Shown: piece after piece, positions 28,218 to 37,449 of the stretch | How positions within the stretch are numbered: the stretch's first letter is position 1 | Layout: each line of letters begins with the position of its first letter | Source of the DNA: Pseudomonas lini | Lineage (GTDB): Bacteria > Pseudomonadota > Gammaproteobacteria > Pseudomonadales > Pseudomonadaceae | Reading direction: 5' to 3' | Length of the DNA stretch: 64,000 nucleotides | Assembly: GCF_030812475.1 (NCBI RefSeq) | Contig: NZ_JAUSSR010000006.1 | Coordinates: 310,001 to 374,000, forward strand | The notes under the pieces: model-generated | What the model was told of the DNA's origin: nothing | What the model saw: the letters and a program-made list of their open reading frames with translations, nothing else | Database searches by the model: none | Translations under genes and position numbers: made by a program

Positions 28218-28556
28218 TCAGCCCGCCGCCTGAGTCGCTGCAATCCACGCACAATCAGCTACCTGCAGATCCACCGAGCAGACGCTGATCAGGTTACGCA
28301 ATTTGTCCGCGATCACCTGGGCGCGGTGCCAGCTCAGACCGTCGATGACGATGTCGATCGACAGCAGGTCGTCCCTGCGCTGCACGTTGACCTGCTGCGG
28401 CGTCAGGCACTGCAAGGCGAACAGGTTGAGCGCCCTGCACAGCAGGTCCGGCTCGGCTTCGGCCAGCAATTGATAATGCACGCGGCAGTGCGCGTTGTTG
28501 ATGCTCCACACATCGGTTCGGGTGGGCGGGGTGGCTACAGCTTCCAGATGCGGCAT
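28218..28556 (-). CDS. Small ACT-like domain protein
   Basis: This is a 112-residue cytoplasmic protein. Its middle, from about 25 to 95, resembles an ACT regulatory fold like the small subunit of acetolactate synthase: YQLLAEAEPDLLCRALNLFA, LTPQQVNVQRRDDLLSIDI and VIADKLRNLISVCSVDLQVA. No catalytic domain is attached. It is transcribed divergently from an Lrp/AsnC regulator with 126 bp between starts, so the two probably share a control region. GGAG precedes the ATG. Amino-acid sensing is inference. Confidence 0.68.
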   Translation of the reverse strand: MPHLEAVATPPTRTDVWSINNAHCRVHYQLLAEAEPDLLCRALNLFALQCLTPQQVNVQRRDDLLSIDIVIDGLSWHRAQVIADKLRNLISVCSVDLQVADCAWIAATQAAG

Positions 28557-28682
28557 GGTCGGACTCCAAAATCACTGGAGGAATTTTTACATTCGTTGAC
28601 CGGCATTTCTTATCTATGATGGGGCTTATTTTAGATTCTGCGAATCGATCAATCCATAAACGTCCAAATTACGGGTTCATTT

Positions 28683-29147
28683 ATGCACAGCCAGCTGGAC
28701 AGTTACGACCGCAAGATTCTCGCGCTGCTGCAAGAGGACGCTTCGCTGTCCAGCGCGCAGATCGCCGAACAGGTGGGACTGTCGCAGTCGCCGTGCTGGC
28801 GGCGGATTCAGCGGATGAAGGAGGAAGGAATCATTCGCGGCCAGGTCACCTTGCTCGATCGCAAAAAGATCGGTCTGAATACGCAGATATTTGCCGAAAT
28901 CAAACTCAACGCCCATGGGCGTTCGAACTTCACCGGGTTCACCGAGGCGATTCGTGGTTTTCCCGAAGTGCTGGAGTGTTATGTGCTGATGGGGTCGGTG
29001 GATTTCATGTTGCGGATCGTCACGGCGGATATCGAGGCGTATGAACGCTTCTTCTTCGAGAAGCTGTCGATGGTGCCGGGAATTCAGGAGGTCAATTCGA
29101 TTGTGGCGTTGTCGGAAATCAAGTCGACGACGAGTTTGCCGGTCTAG
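28683..29147 (+). CDS. Lrp/AsnC-family transcriptional regulator
   Basis: This 154-residue regulator has a winged HTH at about 5-60 (LDSYDRKILALLQEDASLSS, IAEQVGLSQSPCWRRIQRM) and a C-terminal RAM ligand-binding domain (about 70-145). The family senses amino acids and usually controls a neighbouring gene; the divergent ACT-like gene is the best candidate. The precise ligand is unknown. A REP doublet follows its stop. Confidence 0.93.
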   Translation: MHSQLDSYDRKILALLQEDASLSSAQIAEQVGLSQSPCWRRIQRMKEEGIIRGQVTLLDRKKIGLNTQIFAEIKLNAHGRSNFTGFTEAIRGFPEVLECYVLMGSVDFMLRIVTADIEAYERFFFEKLSMVPGIQEVNSIVALSEIKSTTSLPV

Positions 29148-29167
29148 GGTTTTGTGGTGTATGTGCG

Positions 29168-29258
29168 GGCCTCTTCGCTGGCAAGCCAGCTCCTACAGGG
29201 TTTCGGTGATCCCCTGTAGGCGCTGGCTTGTCGGATCGCCGCACCGCAGCGAAGGCGG
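29168..29258. repeat. REP doublet, CTGGCAAGCCAG type, with inserted module
   Basis: Left arm TTCGCTGGCAAGCCAGCTCC pairs with the right arm GGCGCTGGCTTG...CAGCGAAG. The right arm is split by TCGGATCGCCGCACCGC at 29231-29247. It lies between the convergent lrp-type gene and the CYTH gene. Confidence 0.88.
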
Positions 29259-29260
29259 TC

Positions 29261-30628
29261 TTACAGGCGCAGCAGCATCTTCCAGGCACGATTCTGATAC
29301 ACCGCAATCGCCTGCTGCTTGCGTGCATCCAGCGATTCATCGGTGATCGGTTCGTTAGCCAACAGAGCAAGCTGCTTCAGCTCGCCATACAGGCGATCCA
29401 TTTCCGGGATGTCCAGCACGCCACGGGCATGGTGCAGCCAGGCCTGGATGCGTTCGATGCGCGGCAGTTGTTCGGCCAGATCTTCTGGCTGCTGCTGATA
29501 ACGCTGCAATTGCAAGGATGTCGCTTCTTCACCCAGCAGACGCGGCAACCAGCTGCCCAACTGCGCAGCGCCCTGGCGATTGCCGCGCACGTTGCGATCG
29601 GCGGCCCAGGTGCGGGCCAGCAACCAGCGCGAGGTGTTCAGGGAGAACAGGCCCCAACGCGGATCTTCCAGCTCTTCGAGAAATTGCTCGGGTGCGGCCT
29701 TGCGCACGTCTTCGTCGTCCAGACCGGCTTGTACCAGTGGACGCCAGTCTTCGAGCAAGGCGTCCAGCGCGATCCGCAGATCGTGCGTCGACTGACGCGG
29801 AGCGGCCTGACCCAGGCTGCTGAGCAACGCGCGCAGTTCCGCCAGGTTCTCGACCCAGTCCTGCAACAAGCGCCAGTGACCATTGAAGCGGTACTGCTCG
29901 GCCAGGCGCTGGCTGCTGCCGAGCAAGTGCCAGCTCAGCGCGGAAAATGCGTCGTCCAGCGGGGTTTCGGCGCTGATCTGCGGTGCGGGCAGGCTCAACG
30001 AATAGCTGTGGGCGTCGTACAGGCGATAACCGCGCTCGGCCTTGCTGATGTCACATGGCATCAAGGGCAGGGTCGCGGCCAGTTCGGCGGCCAGTTCCAG
30101 CAGCGCGGACGGCTCGCCTTCGCGCAGCTCCAGCTCCAGCTCGCAGATCTCTTCTTTCTGCTTGCCGACGATGACGTGGCCCAGGTCCAGCGCGGCTTCG
30201 ATGACCACTTTGGTCTTGCCACGGCCCCAGGCGATTTCAGCGCGTTCGCGAACGAAGTCGGTGGTGAAGATCGGCTTCAGGGTTTTCTTGTCAAGTTCGG
30301 CCAGCGCTTCAGGCCAGCATTCGCCGTCGAGCTTCTTCACGTCGAGCTTGGCTTTGGGCAGGCTCCAGTCGTATTCATTGCGCTCGGACAGACCGGCAAT
30401 GCTCTGGCCACGGGTCTTGAGGGTCTGGATCACTTCTTCGCCATCGCGGCGCAGGCGCAGGGCAACCTTGGCGCGGGCCAGGTCGCGCTCAGGCGTGTCG
30501 AAGTACTGGTTCATCAGTTCACGGCGTTCCCAGCCACTTTTGTTGCGTTTTTTCAGGAGCGGGTGCTCACGCAGGGCGGCGAGGGTTTCGCGGCTGACGC
30601 GGAGTTTGATTTCGGTTTCTTTCTGCAT
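29261..30628 (-). CDS. CYTH-domain inorganic triphosphatase (YgiF-like)
   Basis: This is a 455-residue protein. The N-terminal CYTH triphosphate-tunnel domain (about 1-200) starts with the diagnostic ExExK motif (ETEIK, residues 4-8), and Arg/Lys/Glu-rich strands follow. The C-terminal half is a helical CHAD-like domain, as in E. coli YgiF. It probably hydrolyses inorganic triphosphate. The start at 30628 (MQKETEIKL) is set by the motif; a frame to 30760 only adds unrelated residues. Its neighbours do not suggest a pathway. Confidence 0.9.
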   Translation of the reverse strand: MQKETEIKLRVSRETLAALREHPLLKKRNKSGWERRELMNQYFDTPERDLARAKVALRLRRDGEEVIQTLKTRGQSIAGLSERNEYDWSLPKAKLDVKKLDGECWPEALAELDKKTLKPIFTTDFVRERAEIAWGRGKTKVVIEAALDLGHVIVGKQKEEICELELELREGEPSALLELAAELAATLPLMPCDISKAERGYRLYDAHSYSLSLPAPQISAETPLDDAFSALSWHLLGSSQRLAEQYRFNGHWRLLQDWVENLAELRALLSSLGQAAPRQSTHDLRIALDALLEDWRPLVQAGLDDEDVRKAAPEQFLEELEDPRWGLFSLNTSRWLLARTWAADRNVRGNRQGAAQLGSWLPRLLGEEATSLQLQRYQQQPEDLAEQLPRIERIQAWLHHARGVLDIPEMDRLYGELKQLALLANEPITDESLDARKQQAIAVYQNRAWKMLLRL

Positions 30629-30805
30629 GGCCGGAAAATCCAGGATCGGGAGCGCAGCCGGGGGGAATGTGTGGCTGCCAAGGTCGTGCAGTGTACAGGA
30701 CTGATTCAAGATAGGGTCTGTTGACGCTTGGTGGCGGCCGCGACGGTTTATTCCTGTCACCGGATGGCTCTATGATGGACTTCAATTCGGGAGTTGGAGT
30801 CAGCG

Positions 30806-31990
30806 ATGCCTTTGCCGTCCATGAAAGATCAGTTCGCTGCGCTGATCGCCGCACCGTCCGTCAGCTGTACCCAGGCCAGCCTCGATCAAAGCAACCGTGC
30901 GGTGATCGACTTGCTGGCGACGTGGCTGGGCGATCTGGGTTTCGCCTGCGATATCCAGCAGGTCAGCCCAGGCAAATTCAATCTGCTGGCCAGTTTCGGT
31001 TCCGGCCCCGGTGGCCTGGTCCTGGCCGGCCACAGTGACACCGTGCCGTACGATGCCGCGCTGTGGCAGACCGATCCGCTTAAACTGACCGAAGTCGACG
31101 GCCGCTGGGTCGGGCTGGGCAGCTGCGACATGAAGGGCTTTTTCGCCCTGGTCATCGAAGCGGTCATTCCACTGCTCGAACAACCGTTCAAACAGCCGCT
31201 GCTGATTCTCGCCACCTGTGATGAAGAAAGCTCGATGTCCGGGGCGCGAGCCCTGGCCGAAGCCGGGCGACCGCTGGGCCGTGCCGCAGTGATCGGCGAG
31301 CCGACCGGGCTGAAGCCGATCCGGATGCACAAGGGCATCATGATGGAACGCATCGACATCCTCGGCCAGAGCGGTCACTCCTCGGATCCGCGCCTGGGCC
31401 ACAGCGCCCTCGAAGCCATGCACGATGCCATCGGCGAACTGCGCGGGCTGCGCCTGTTATGGCAGCGCGAATACCGTAACCCGCAGTTCAGTGTGCCGCA
31501 GCCGACCATGAACTTCGGCTGTATCCATGGCGGCGACAACCCCAACCGCATTTGCGGCCAGTGTTCGCTGGAGTTCGATCTGCGGCCGTTGCCGGGTATG
31601 GACCCCAAGGTCCTGCGCGCGGAGATTTTGCAGAAACTCAGGCCCATTGCCGAGCGGCATCAGGTGAAGATCGATTACGCGCCGCTGTTTCCCGAAGTGC
31701 CGTCCTTCGAGCAGGCCGAAGATGCGGAATTGGTCCGGGTCGCGGAAAAGCTCACCGGTCATCGCGCCGAAGCAGTGGCATTCGGCACCGAAGCACCTTA
31801 TCTTCAGCGCCTTGGCTGCGAAACGCTGGTGCTCGGCCCTGGCGATATCGCCTGCGCCCACCAACCGGGGGAATACCTGGACATGTCACGTTTGCAGCCT
31901 ACGGTGCATCTATTACGTCAACTGATTGAACATTACTGCCTTACACCTGCTCAAAAACCAGCGCCGGCCGACCGGATGCAAAATCTGTAG
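30806..31990 (+). CDS. argE: Acetylornithine deacetylase
   Basis: This 394-residue M20-family dizinc hydrolase releases ornithine from N-acetylornithine. Metal-site motifs are LAGHSDTVPYD (His, Asp), GLGSCDMKGF (bridging Asp), CDEESSMSGAR (Glu) and the C-terminal IACAHQPGEYLD (His). The start at 30806 has GGAG six bases upstream. The last residues after LIEHYCL look like an extension (TPAQKPAPADRMQNL), and the TAG stop is part of the REP sequence CTGTAG that begins at 31985. argA follows in the same direction. Confidence 0.93.
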   Translation: MPLPSMKDQFAALIAAPSVSCTQASLDQSNRAVIDLLATWLGDLGFACDIQQVSPGKFNLLASFGSGPGGLVLAGHSDTVPYDAALWQTDPLKLTEVDGRWVGLGSCDMKGFFALVIEAVIPLLEQPFKQPLLILATCDEESSMSGARALAEAGRPLGRAAVIGEPTGLKPIRMHKGIMMERIDILGQSGHSSDPRLGHSALEAMHDAIGELRGLRLLWQREYRNPQFSVPQPTMNFGCIHGGDNPNRICGQCSLEFDLRPLPGMDPKVLRAEILQKLRPIAERHQVKIDYAPLFPEVPSFEQAEDAELVRVAEKLTGHRAEAVAFGTEAPYLQRLGCETLVLGPGDIACAHQPGEYLDMSRLQPTVHLLRQLIEHYCLTPAQKPAPADRMQNL

Positions 31991-32074
31991 GAGCCGGCTT
32001 GCTGGCGATGCAGACGCTGCGGTCCTTCAGGTGAACCGCGTCATCGTTCATCGCCGGCACGCCGGCTCCTACAG
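31985..32074. repeat. REP doublet, GCCGGC type
   Basis: Arms CTGTAGGAGCCGGCTTGCTG and CACGCCGGCTCCTACAG enclose a short spacer. The first bases provide the argE stop codon. Confidence 0.9.
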
Positions 32075-32216
32075 GTTTAAATTGCCAGGGTTCCAACCCG
32101 TATTCATGAGGAGAGCGCGCGTGTCGCCAACCCTGTTCCGACGATAACCATCAGCCCGCTGTGCGTTGTTCCGTTTCGCCCATTTTTTGGCTGCTATTTA
32201 TTACAGGCCCAGGTTC

Positions 32217-33515
32217 ATGCCCGAATACGTCAATTGGCTTCGTCACGCTTCGCCCTACATCAATGCCCACCGCGATTGCACCTTTGTCGTCATGCTCCCC
32301 GGTGACGGCGTGGAACACCCGAACTTCGGCAATATCGTCCACGACCTGGTGCTGTTGCACAGCCTGGGCGTGCGACTGGTGCTGGTTCATGGTTCCCGTC
32401 CGCAAATCGAAGCTCGCCTGGCCACCCGCGGCCTGACCCCGCATTACCACCACGGCATGCGCATCACCGATGCCGCGACCCTTGAATGCGTGATCGATGC
32501 GGTCGGCCAGTTGCGCATCGCGATCGAAGCACGGTTGTCGATGGACATGGCTTCGTCGCCGATGCAGGGCTCGCGCCTGCGGGTGGCCAGCGGCAACCTG
32601 GTGACGGCGCGGCCGATCGGCGTACTGGAAGGCGTCGACTATCACCACACCGGCGAAGTGCGTCGGGTCGATCGCAAGGGTATCAACCGCCTGCTGGACG
32701 AGCGCTCCATCGTGCTGCTGTCACCGCTGGGCTACTCGCCGACCGGTGAGATCTTCAACCTCGCCTGCGAAGACGTCGCCACCCGCGCGGCCATTGACTT
32801 GGGTGCGGACAAGCTGCTGCTGTTCGGCGCCGACCTGGGCCTGATCGATGAAAACGGTCGCCTGGTTCGTGAGTTGCGTCCACAACAGGTACCGGCGCAT
32901 TTGCAGCGGTTGGGCAACAACTATCAAGGCGAACTACTGGATGCCGCCGCCGAGGCCTGTCGCGGTGGCGTCGCCCGCAGCCATATCGTCAGCTATGTCG
33001 AAGACGGTGCACTGCTCACCGAACTCTTCACTCGTGACGGTGGCGGTACGCTGGTGGCCCAGGAGCAATTCGAAGTGGTGCGCGAAGCAGCCATCGAAGA
33101 CGTCGGTGGTTTGCTGGATCTGATCAGTCCGCTGGAAGAGCAGGGCATCCTGGTACGTCGTTCCCGCGAGGTGCTGGAGCGTGAGATCGAGCAATTCAGC
33201 GTGGTCGAGCGTGAAGGCATGATCATCGCCTGTGCGGCGCTGTATCAGATTGCCGATTCGGATGCCGGGGAGTTGGCCTGTCTGGCGGTGAACCCGGAGT
33301 ACCGCCATGGCGGGCGCGGCGATGAGTTGCTGGAACGGATCGAAGTCCGCGCTCGGGCGCAGGGGCTCAAAACCTTGTTCGTACTGACGACCCGCACCGC
33401 TCACTGGTTTCGCGAGCGCGGTTTTGTGCCGAGCAGTGTCGAGCGTCTGCCGTCAGCGCGGGCGTCGCTGTACAACTATCAGCGTAACTCGAAGATCTTC
33501 GAAAAAGCCCTCTGA
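32217..33515 (+). CDS. argA: N-acetylglutamate synthase
   Basis: This 432-residue enzyme acetylates glutamate with acetyl-CoA, the first step of arginine synthesis. The N-terminal amino-acid-kinase-like domain (about 1-280) contains VMLPGDGVEHPNFGNIVHDL and GVRLVLVHGSRPQIEARL and is the arginine-sensing part. The C-terminal GNAT domain (about 290-432) contains LACLAVNPEYRHGGRGDELL. The ATG at 32217 gives the classical length. In P. aeruginosa gshA follows argA; here a palindrome and porin genes follow instead. Confidence 0.95.
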   Translation: MPEYVNWLRHASPYINAHRDCTFVVMLPGDGVEHPNFGNIVHDLVLLHSLGVRLVLVHGSRPQIEARLATRGLTPHYHHGMRITDAATLECVIDAVGQLRIAIEARLSMDMASSPMQGSRLRVASGNLVTARPIGVLEGVDYHHTGEVRRVDRKGINRLLDERSIVLLSPLGYSPTGEIFNLACEDVATRAAIDLGADKLLLFGADLGLIDENGRLVRELRPQQVPAHLQRLGNNYQGELLDAAAEACRGGVARSHIVSYVEDGALLTELFTRDGGGTLVAQEQFEVVREAAIEDVGGLLDLISPLEEQGILVRRSREVLEREIEQFSVVEREGMIIACAALYQIADSDAGELACLAVNPEYRHGGRGDELLERIEVRARAQGLKTLFVLTTRTAHWFRERGFVPSSVERLPSARASLYNYQRNSKIFEKAL

Positions 33516-33530
33516 CGGGGCCCGCCCCGT
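33514..33530 (+). terminator. GC-rich hairpin at the argA end
   Basis: GACGGGG pairs with CCCCGTC around the argA stop codon. There is no T run, so termination would depend on the adjacent REP palindrome or Rho. Confidence 0.4.
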
Positions 33531-33533
33531 CCT

Positions 33534-33653
33534 CGACGCAGTACCCCCTGTAGGCGCTGGCTTGCCAGCGAAGGCGGCGCAACAGTCAACATAGATGTTG
33601 AATGTAATGGCCTCTTCGCTGGCAAGCCAGCTCCTACAGGGGGTACTGCGTCG
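33534..33653. repeat. Long REP palindrome with matching flanks
   Basis: The REP arms (GGCGCTGGCTTGCCAGCGAA type) are extended outward by a 21-bp perfect inverted match covering 33534-33554 and 33633-33653, well past the usual core. It stands just after argA. Confidence 0.9.
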
Positions 33654-34171
33654 TTCCTTCACAAATCTGCGCTGGCATACGGCGAATAATGCGGTAACGC
33701 CGTCTCGACTTTCCCCTGTTCGCTACCCGTTGGTTCGCATCGCAGCATGCACTGGCGGAGAAAATGCTAGCGATACAAAAACTGTAATAAATCGACCGGA
33801 TAGTGCGCGTTTGATCGATATGGCATCGCCTTTCGGGAAGGATCGGTTTCCGAATTGTGGCAAAGCTTTTCGATCTAAAAAAATTATTACAAATACCCTT
33901 AAGGAATTAGCGTAGTGGGTGACCGCTCTATTTCAAGGGTGGGCTATATTTCTAAAAGTACAAAAAAAGTTTTTTAATAGTTCTTTTTTGGGCTTATGAC
34001 GAACTCATGACCGCTGAATGATAAAAAAACGGGGATTAGACTATGGTCGTAGACACACACAGTTACGATTGACTTGTGAGTCACGGTCTGGCGCTAATCG
34101 CGCATCTTAGGATCCCGGGCACATGACCCGGGACCAGGACTACAAGAATTAGAAACGAGAGGAGCGACACA
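33654..34171. other. Intergenic leader of the first OprD porin
   Basis: About 520 bp without a supported gene. From about 33870 to 34030 it is AT-rich, with several A and T tracts fit for a promoter. From 34086 it carries a leader block (TCACGGTCTGGCGCTAAT onward) shared with the second porin, and a 7-bp hairpin TCCCGGG-N7-CCCGGGA at 34113-34133. GAGAGGAGCGA precedes the ATG. A 106-codon open frame at 33595-33915 is not credible. Confidence 0.55.
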
Positions 34172-35500
34172 ATGAACAAGTCCACCTTGGCTCTGGCCGT
34201 GGCCGTAGGGGTTTTGGCGCAGCAGGCAGGCGCCGCGGGTTTCATCGAAGACAGCAAGGCGTCCGTCAGTTCCCGCACCATGTACTACAACAACGATAAT
34301 CGCGATGGCGGCGCGGATCAGCGCGAGACCGCTGAAGGCCTGAAGTTCGATTATCTGTCCGGCTTCACCCAAGGTACCGTCGGTTTTGGTTTTGACGCCC
34401 AGGCACTGCTCGGTATCCACCTCGAGGGTGGCCGGGGTCATCACCCGGACAACAACTCTTTCTTCCCAAGCGACACCGACGGTTCGGCATCGGACACGTA
34501 CAGTCGCGTGGCCGGTAACGTCAAGGCGCGCTTCTCGAAGACCGAGGCCCACTATGGTGGCGCCCTGCAACCCAACATGCCGATCCTGGTAGCGAACGAC
34601 AGCCGTCTGCTGCCCCAGACCTTTGAAGGTGGCACCATCACCTCGAAGGAAATCGACAACGTGACCTTCAACGTCGGCCAGCTCGAGCACGCGGCGGGTC
34701 GCGCCTCGTCCAACACCACCGGCCTGGCAGTGGCTGGCGGTACCGAGGAAAGCAACCAATTCCGTTATGCCGGTGCGGACTGGAAGGTCACCAAAGACCT
34801 CACGCTGCAGTACTACCATGCGAACCTGGAAGACTACTACAAGCAGCACTTCCTCGGCCTGGTACACGTTCTGCCGATCAGCGCCAACCAGTCCTTCAAG
34901 TCAGACCTGCGCTATTTCGACAGCAGCTCAGACGGCAAGAATGGCGATGTGGGCTACCGGTTCAGTAACAACGGTGGTTACGCCAAGACTCCGGGTGAGG
35001 TCGATAACAAGACCTGGAGCGCCATGTTCACCTACACGCTGGGTCCTAACGCTTTCCTGGTTGGCCACCAGCGTGTCAGCGATGACGGTGGCTTCGTTTA
35101 TCTGAACCAGGGCAACGTGGTCGATGGCAATGGTCGCAACGAAGGCGCGGGTGGCGCGAGCTTCTATCTGTTTACCGATGCGATGATCAACGGCTTCGTG
35201 CGCGCGGGTGAAAACACCACCTTCGGCCAGTACACTCTCGACTTCGCTTCTCTGGGTGTTCCTGGCTTGAAAACCTCGGTTGCCTACCTGCACGGCGATA
35301 ACATCAAAGCGGCCAACGGCACCAGCGGCGATCAGTCCGAATGGGAACGCGACTTGCGTGTGGACTATGTCATCCAGCAGGGGCCTCTCAAAGGTTTCGG
35401 CACGACGCTGCGCCATGGTACCTACCGTGGCAGCGATACCGGTATCGCCGACCAGGACCAGACCCGTCTGATCTTCAACTACACCTACAGCTTCATGTAA
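34172..35500 (+). CDS. OprD-family outer-membrane porin (first copy)
   Basis: This 442-residue, 18-strand substrate-specific porin is of the OprD family, which admits basic amino acids, peptides or small acids. The signal peptide is at 1-22 (VLAQQAGA before AGFIEDSKA). The conserved YYHANLEDYYKQHFLGLVH is near residue 212, SEWERDLRVDYVIQ near 389, and QDQTRLIFNYTYSF at the C-terminus ends the barrel. It is a tandem paralogue of the next gene, with the same first 17 residues apart from one position. The ligand is unknown. Confidence 0.94.
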   Translation: MNKSTLALAVAVGVLAQQAGAAGFIEDSKASVSSRTMYYNNDNRDGGADQRETAEGLKFDYLSGFTQGTVGFGFDAQALLGIHLEGGRGHHPDNNSFFPSDTDGSASDTYSRVAGNVKARFSKTEAHYGGALQPNMPILVANDSRLLPQTFEGGTITSKEIDNVTFNVGQLEHAAGRASSNTTGLAVAGGTEESNQFRYAGADWKVTKDLTLQYYHANLEDYYKQHFLGLVHVLPISANQSFKSDLRYFDSSSDGKNGDVGYRFSNNGGYAKTPGEVDNKTWSAMFTYTLGPNAFLVGHQRVSDDGGFVYLNQGNVVDGNGRNEGAGGASFYLFTDAMINGFVRAGENTTFGQYTLDFASLGVPGLKTSVAYLHGDNIKAANGTSGDQSEWERDLRVDYVIQQGPLKGFGTTLRHGTYRGSDTGIADQDQTRLIFNYTYSFM

Positions 35501-35534
35501 TCGATCCTGCGTAAAGCCTCAACCCGTCGAGCGT

Positions 35535-35650
35535 AATGCTGTTGCAGGAGCGAGCTTGCTCGCGATGGTCGTCAACGATGACGCGTGTTTGCTGGTAACA
35601 CGCGGTGTTCTGAAATCCATCGCGAGCAAGCTCGCTCTTGCAACAGCATT
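35535..35650 (+). repeat. REPIN with covarying, extended flanks
   Basis: Plus-orientation spacer. The usual CTGTAGGAGCG/CGCTCCTACAG ends are replaced by TTGCAGGAGCG/CGCTCTTGCAA, and pairing continues outward through AATGCTG/CAGCATT. It lies between the two porin genes. Confidence 0.9.
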
Positions 35651-36051
35651 GCGTCCAGCAGGGTGAGGCTTTTTTTTGCCAATTTTTTCATATATCAAAC
35701 TAATATAACTAGCTAATTTTTTATTCTTTTTAGTTTTTGTTTCCAGACCTTAAAGTGGCTTCAGACGCTCATGGAAGAGCAACACCTGCCTCGGAAAGAG
35801 CAGTTATCGTCCGTAATTTCGTTTGTTCAGCAAGCTGGCTTCCAGGCGGATTCCTATATCCAGGCCGGACGAAGACTGCGGCTATATATTCCAAAATGGA
35901 ATGAAAAATAATGAAATAAATATTTTTGTGTTTATCATGCCGGCCCAAATCGCGGCGGTCAGACCGTGTAGCGCTAATTGCGCGTCCAGGATCCGGGCAT
36001 TCGAACCAGGACCAGGAACCTGAAAAAAATTAGAAACGATAGGAGCGAAAC
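35651..36051. other. Intergenic leader of the second OprD porin
   Basis: The part from about 35670 to 35745 is very AT-rich with T tracts. The stretch 35965-36051 repeats the leader of the first porin (GCGCTAATTGCGC, AGGATCC, ACCAGGAC, AATTAGAAACGA, AGGAGCGA). It must contain the promoter. No RNA gene is recognised. Confidence 0.55.
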
Positions 36052-37389
36052 ATGAACAAGTCCACCCTGGCCCTGGCTGTGGCCTTAGGGGTTTTGGCGC
36101 AGCAGGCAGGCGCCGCAGGTTTCATCGAAGACAGCAAGGCAACATTGGGGCTGCGCAACTTCTACATCAACACGGATAACCGTAACGGCCCTGGTGCCAA
36201 CAAAAACGAGGAGTGGGGCCAAGGCTTCGATCTGCGTTTCATCTCCGGCTATACCCAAGGCACCGTAGGCTTGGGTGTCGACGCCATCGGCCTGTTGGGC
36301 GTGCGTCTTGACTCGGGTGGCGGCACTAACGGTGCAGCCAACGGCGCGGCCTACGGTGGCACTGTTTTCCCAAGCGAATCCAACGGCGAAGCGGTGGATA
36401 ACTTTTCCAGCCTGGGTCTGACGGCCAAGGCGAAGATCTCCCAGACCGAACTGAAGCTGGGGACCCTGCAGCCAAAACTGCCGGTTATCGTGACCAACGA
36501 CGGTCGCCTGTTGCCGCAAACCTGGCAGGGTGGCCAGATCACTTCCGGCGAGATCAAGGACCTGACCCTGATTGGTGGTCAGATCGAGCACGTCAAGGGG
36601 CGTAACTCCAGCAGCAATGAAGAACTGAGCATTGGTGGCGCCAACCCGCGTATCGCCAACAGCAACAAATTCATCTACGGCGGCGGTGACTACAAAATCA
36701 CCAAAGACCTGACGGCCCAGTATTACTACGGCAATCTGGAAGACTTCTACAAGCAGCACTTCCTGGGTCTGGTTCATAATTGGGCCATCGGCCCGGGCGT
36801 GTTGAAGTCTGACTTGCGCTACTTCAACAGCGCCGATGACGGTGCCAACGGCAATACGCCGGCTTACTACAGCAACGGCAACTACACCGGCGTGCCAAGT
36901 GGCAAAGGCAAGGTCGATAACAACCTGTACAGCGGTCTGTTCCTGTACACCGTTGCCGGTCACACCTTCGGTGCTGGTTATCAGGTCAGCAATGGTAGCA
37001 GCGACTTCCCTTGGCTGAACCAGGGCGACGGTTCGTCGAACTACACCATCACTGACATGCAGATCCAGAAGTTTGGCCGTGCCGGCGAACGCACCTGGCA
37101 GGCGCGCTACGCCTACGATTTCGCCAAGGTCGGTGTGCCTGGCTTGACCGCCGGCCTGGTGTACTTACGTGGCGACGATATCGATACCGTCAACGCAGCG
37201 GGCGTGCAAAACAACTCCAACCGTTCCGAGTGGGAACGCGACCTGACCGTGGGTTACGTCGTGCCTGCGGGGCCGTTGAAAAACGTTGGCTTCATGTGGA
37301 AAAACGCGACATGGCGCACCAACATCCCGGGCGTTCGCGACCAGGACGAGAACCGCCTGATCCTCAGCTACTCGCTGCCGCTGTTGTAA
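36052..37389 (+). CDS. OprD-family outer-membrane porin (second copy)
   Basis: This 445-residue tandem paralogue of the preceding porin has the same signal peptide and the diagnostic YYYGNLEDFYKQHFLGLVH near residue 225, SEWERDLTVGYVVPAGPLK and a terminal ENRLILSYSLPLL. The mature loops differ strongly (for example a Gly/Ala-rich insertion at about 85-103), so the two probably admit different substrates. It ends at a strong terminator. Confidence 0.94.
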   Translation: MNKSTLALAVALGVLAQQAGAAGFIEDSKATLGLRNFYINTDNRNGPGANKNEEWGQGFDLRFISGYTQGTVGLGVDAIGLLGVRLDSGGGTNGAANGAAYGGTVFPSESNGEAVDNFSSLGLTAKAKISQTELKLGTLQPKLPVIVTNDGRLLPQTWQGGQITSGEIKDLTLIGGQIEHVKGRNSSSNEELSIGGANPRIANSNKFIYGGGDYKITKDLTAQYYYGNLEDFYKQHFLGLVHNWAIGPGVLKSDLRYFNSADDGANGNTPAYYSNGNYTGVPSGKGKVDNNLYSGLFLYTVAGHTFGAGYQVSNGSSDFPWLNQGDGSSNYTITDMQIQKFGRAGERTWQARYAYDFAKVGVPGLTAGLVYLRGDDIDTVNAAGVQNNSNRSEWERDLTVGYVVPAGPLKNVGFMWKNATWRTNIPGVRDQDENRLILSYSLPLL

Positions 37390-37410
37390 TAGCACCTAAG
37401 TAACTGATGT

Positions 37411-37449
37411 AAAAAAGCCCCGTCCGGCATCACGCCGGGCGGGGCTTTT
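37411..37449 (+). terminator. Intrinsic terminator of the second porin
   Basis: AGCCCCG-TCCGGC pairs with GCCGGG-CGGGGCT and is followed by four T; A's precede it. Confidence 0.9.

Noticed and set aside
33595..33915. 106-codon open frame after argA
   Set aside because: It starts inside the REP palindrome, crosses AT-rich promoter-like DNA and shows no hydrophobic or domain pattern or ribosome site.
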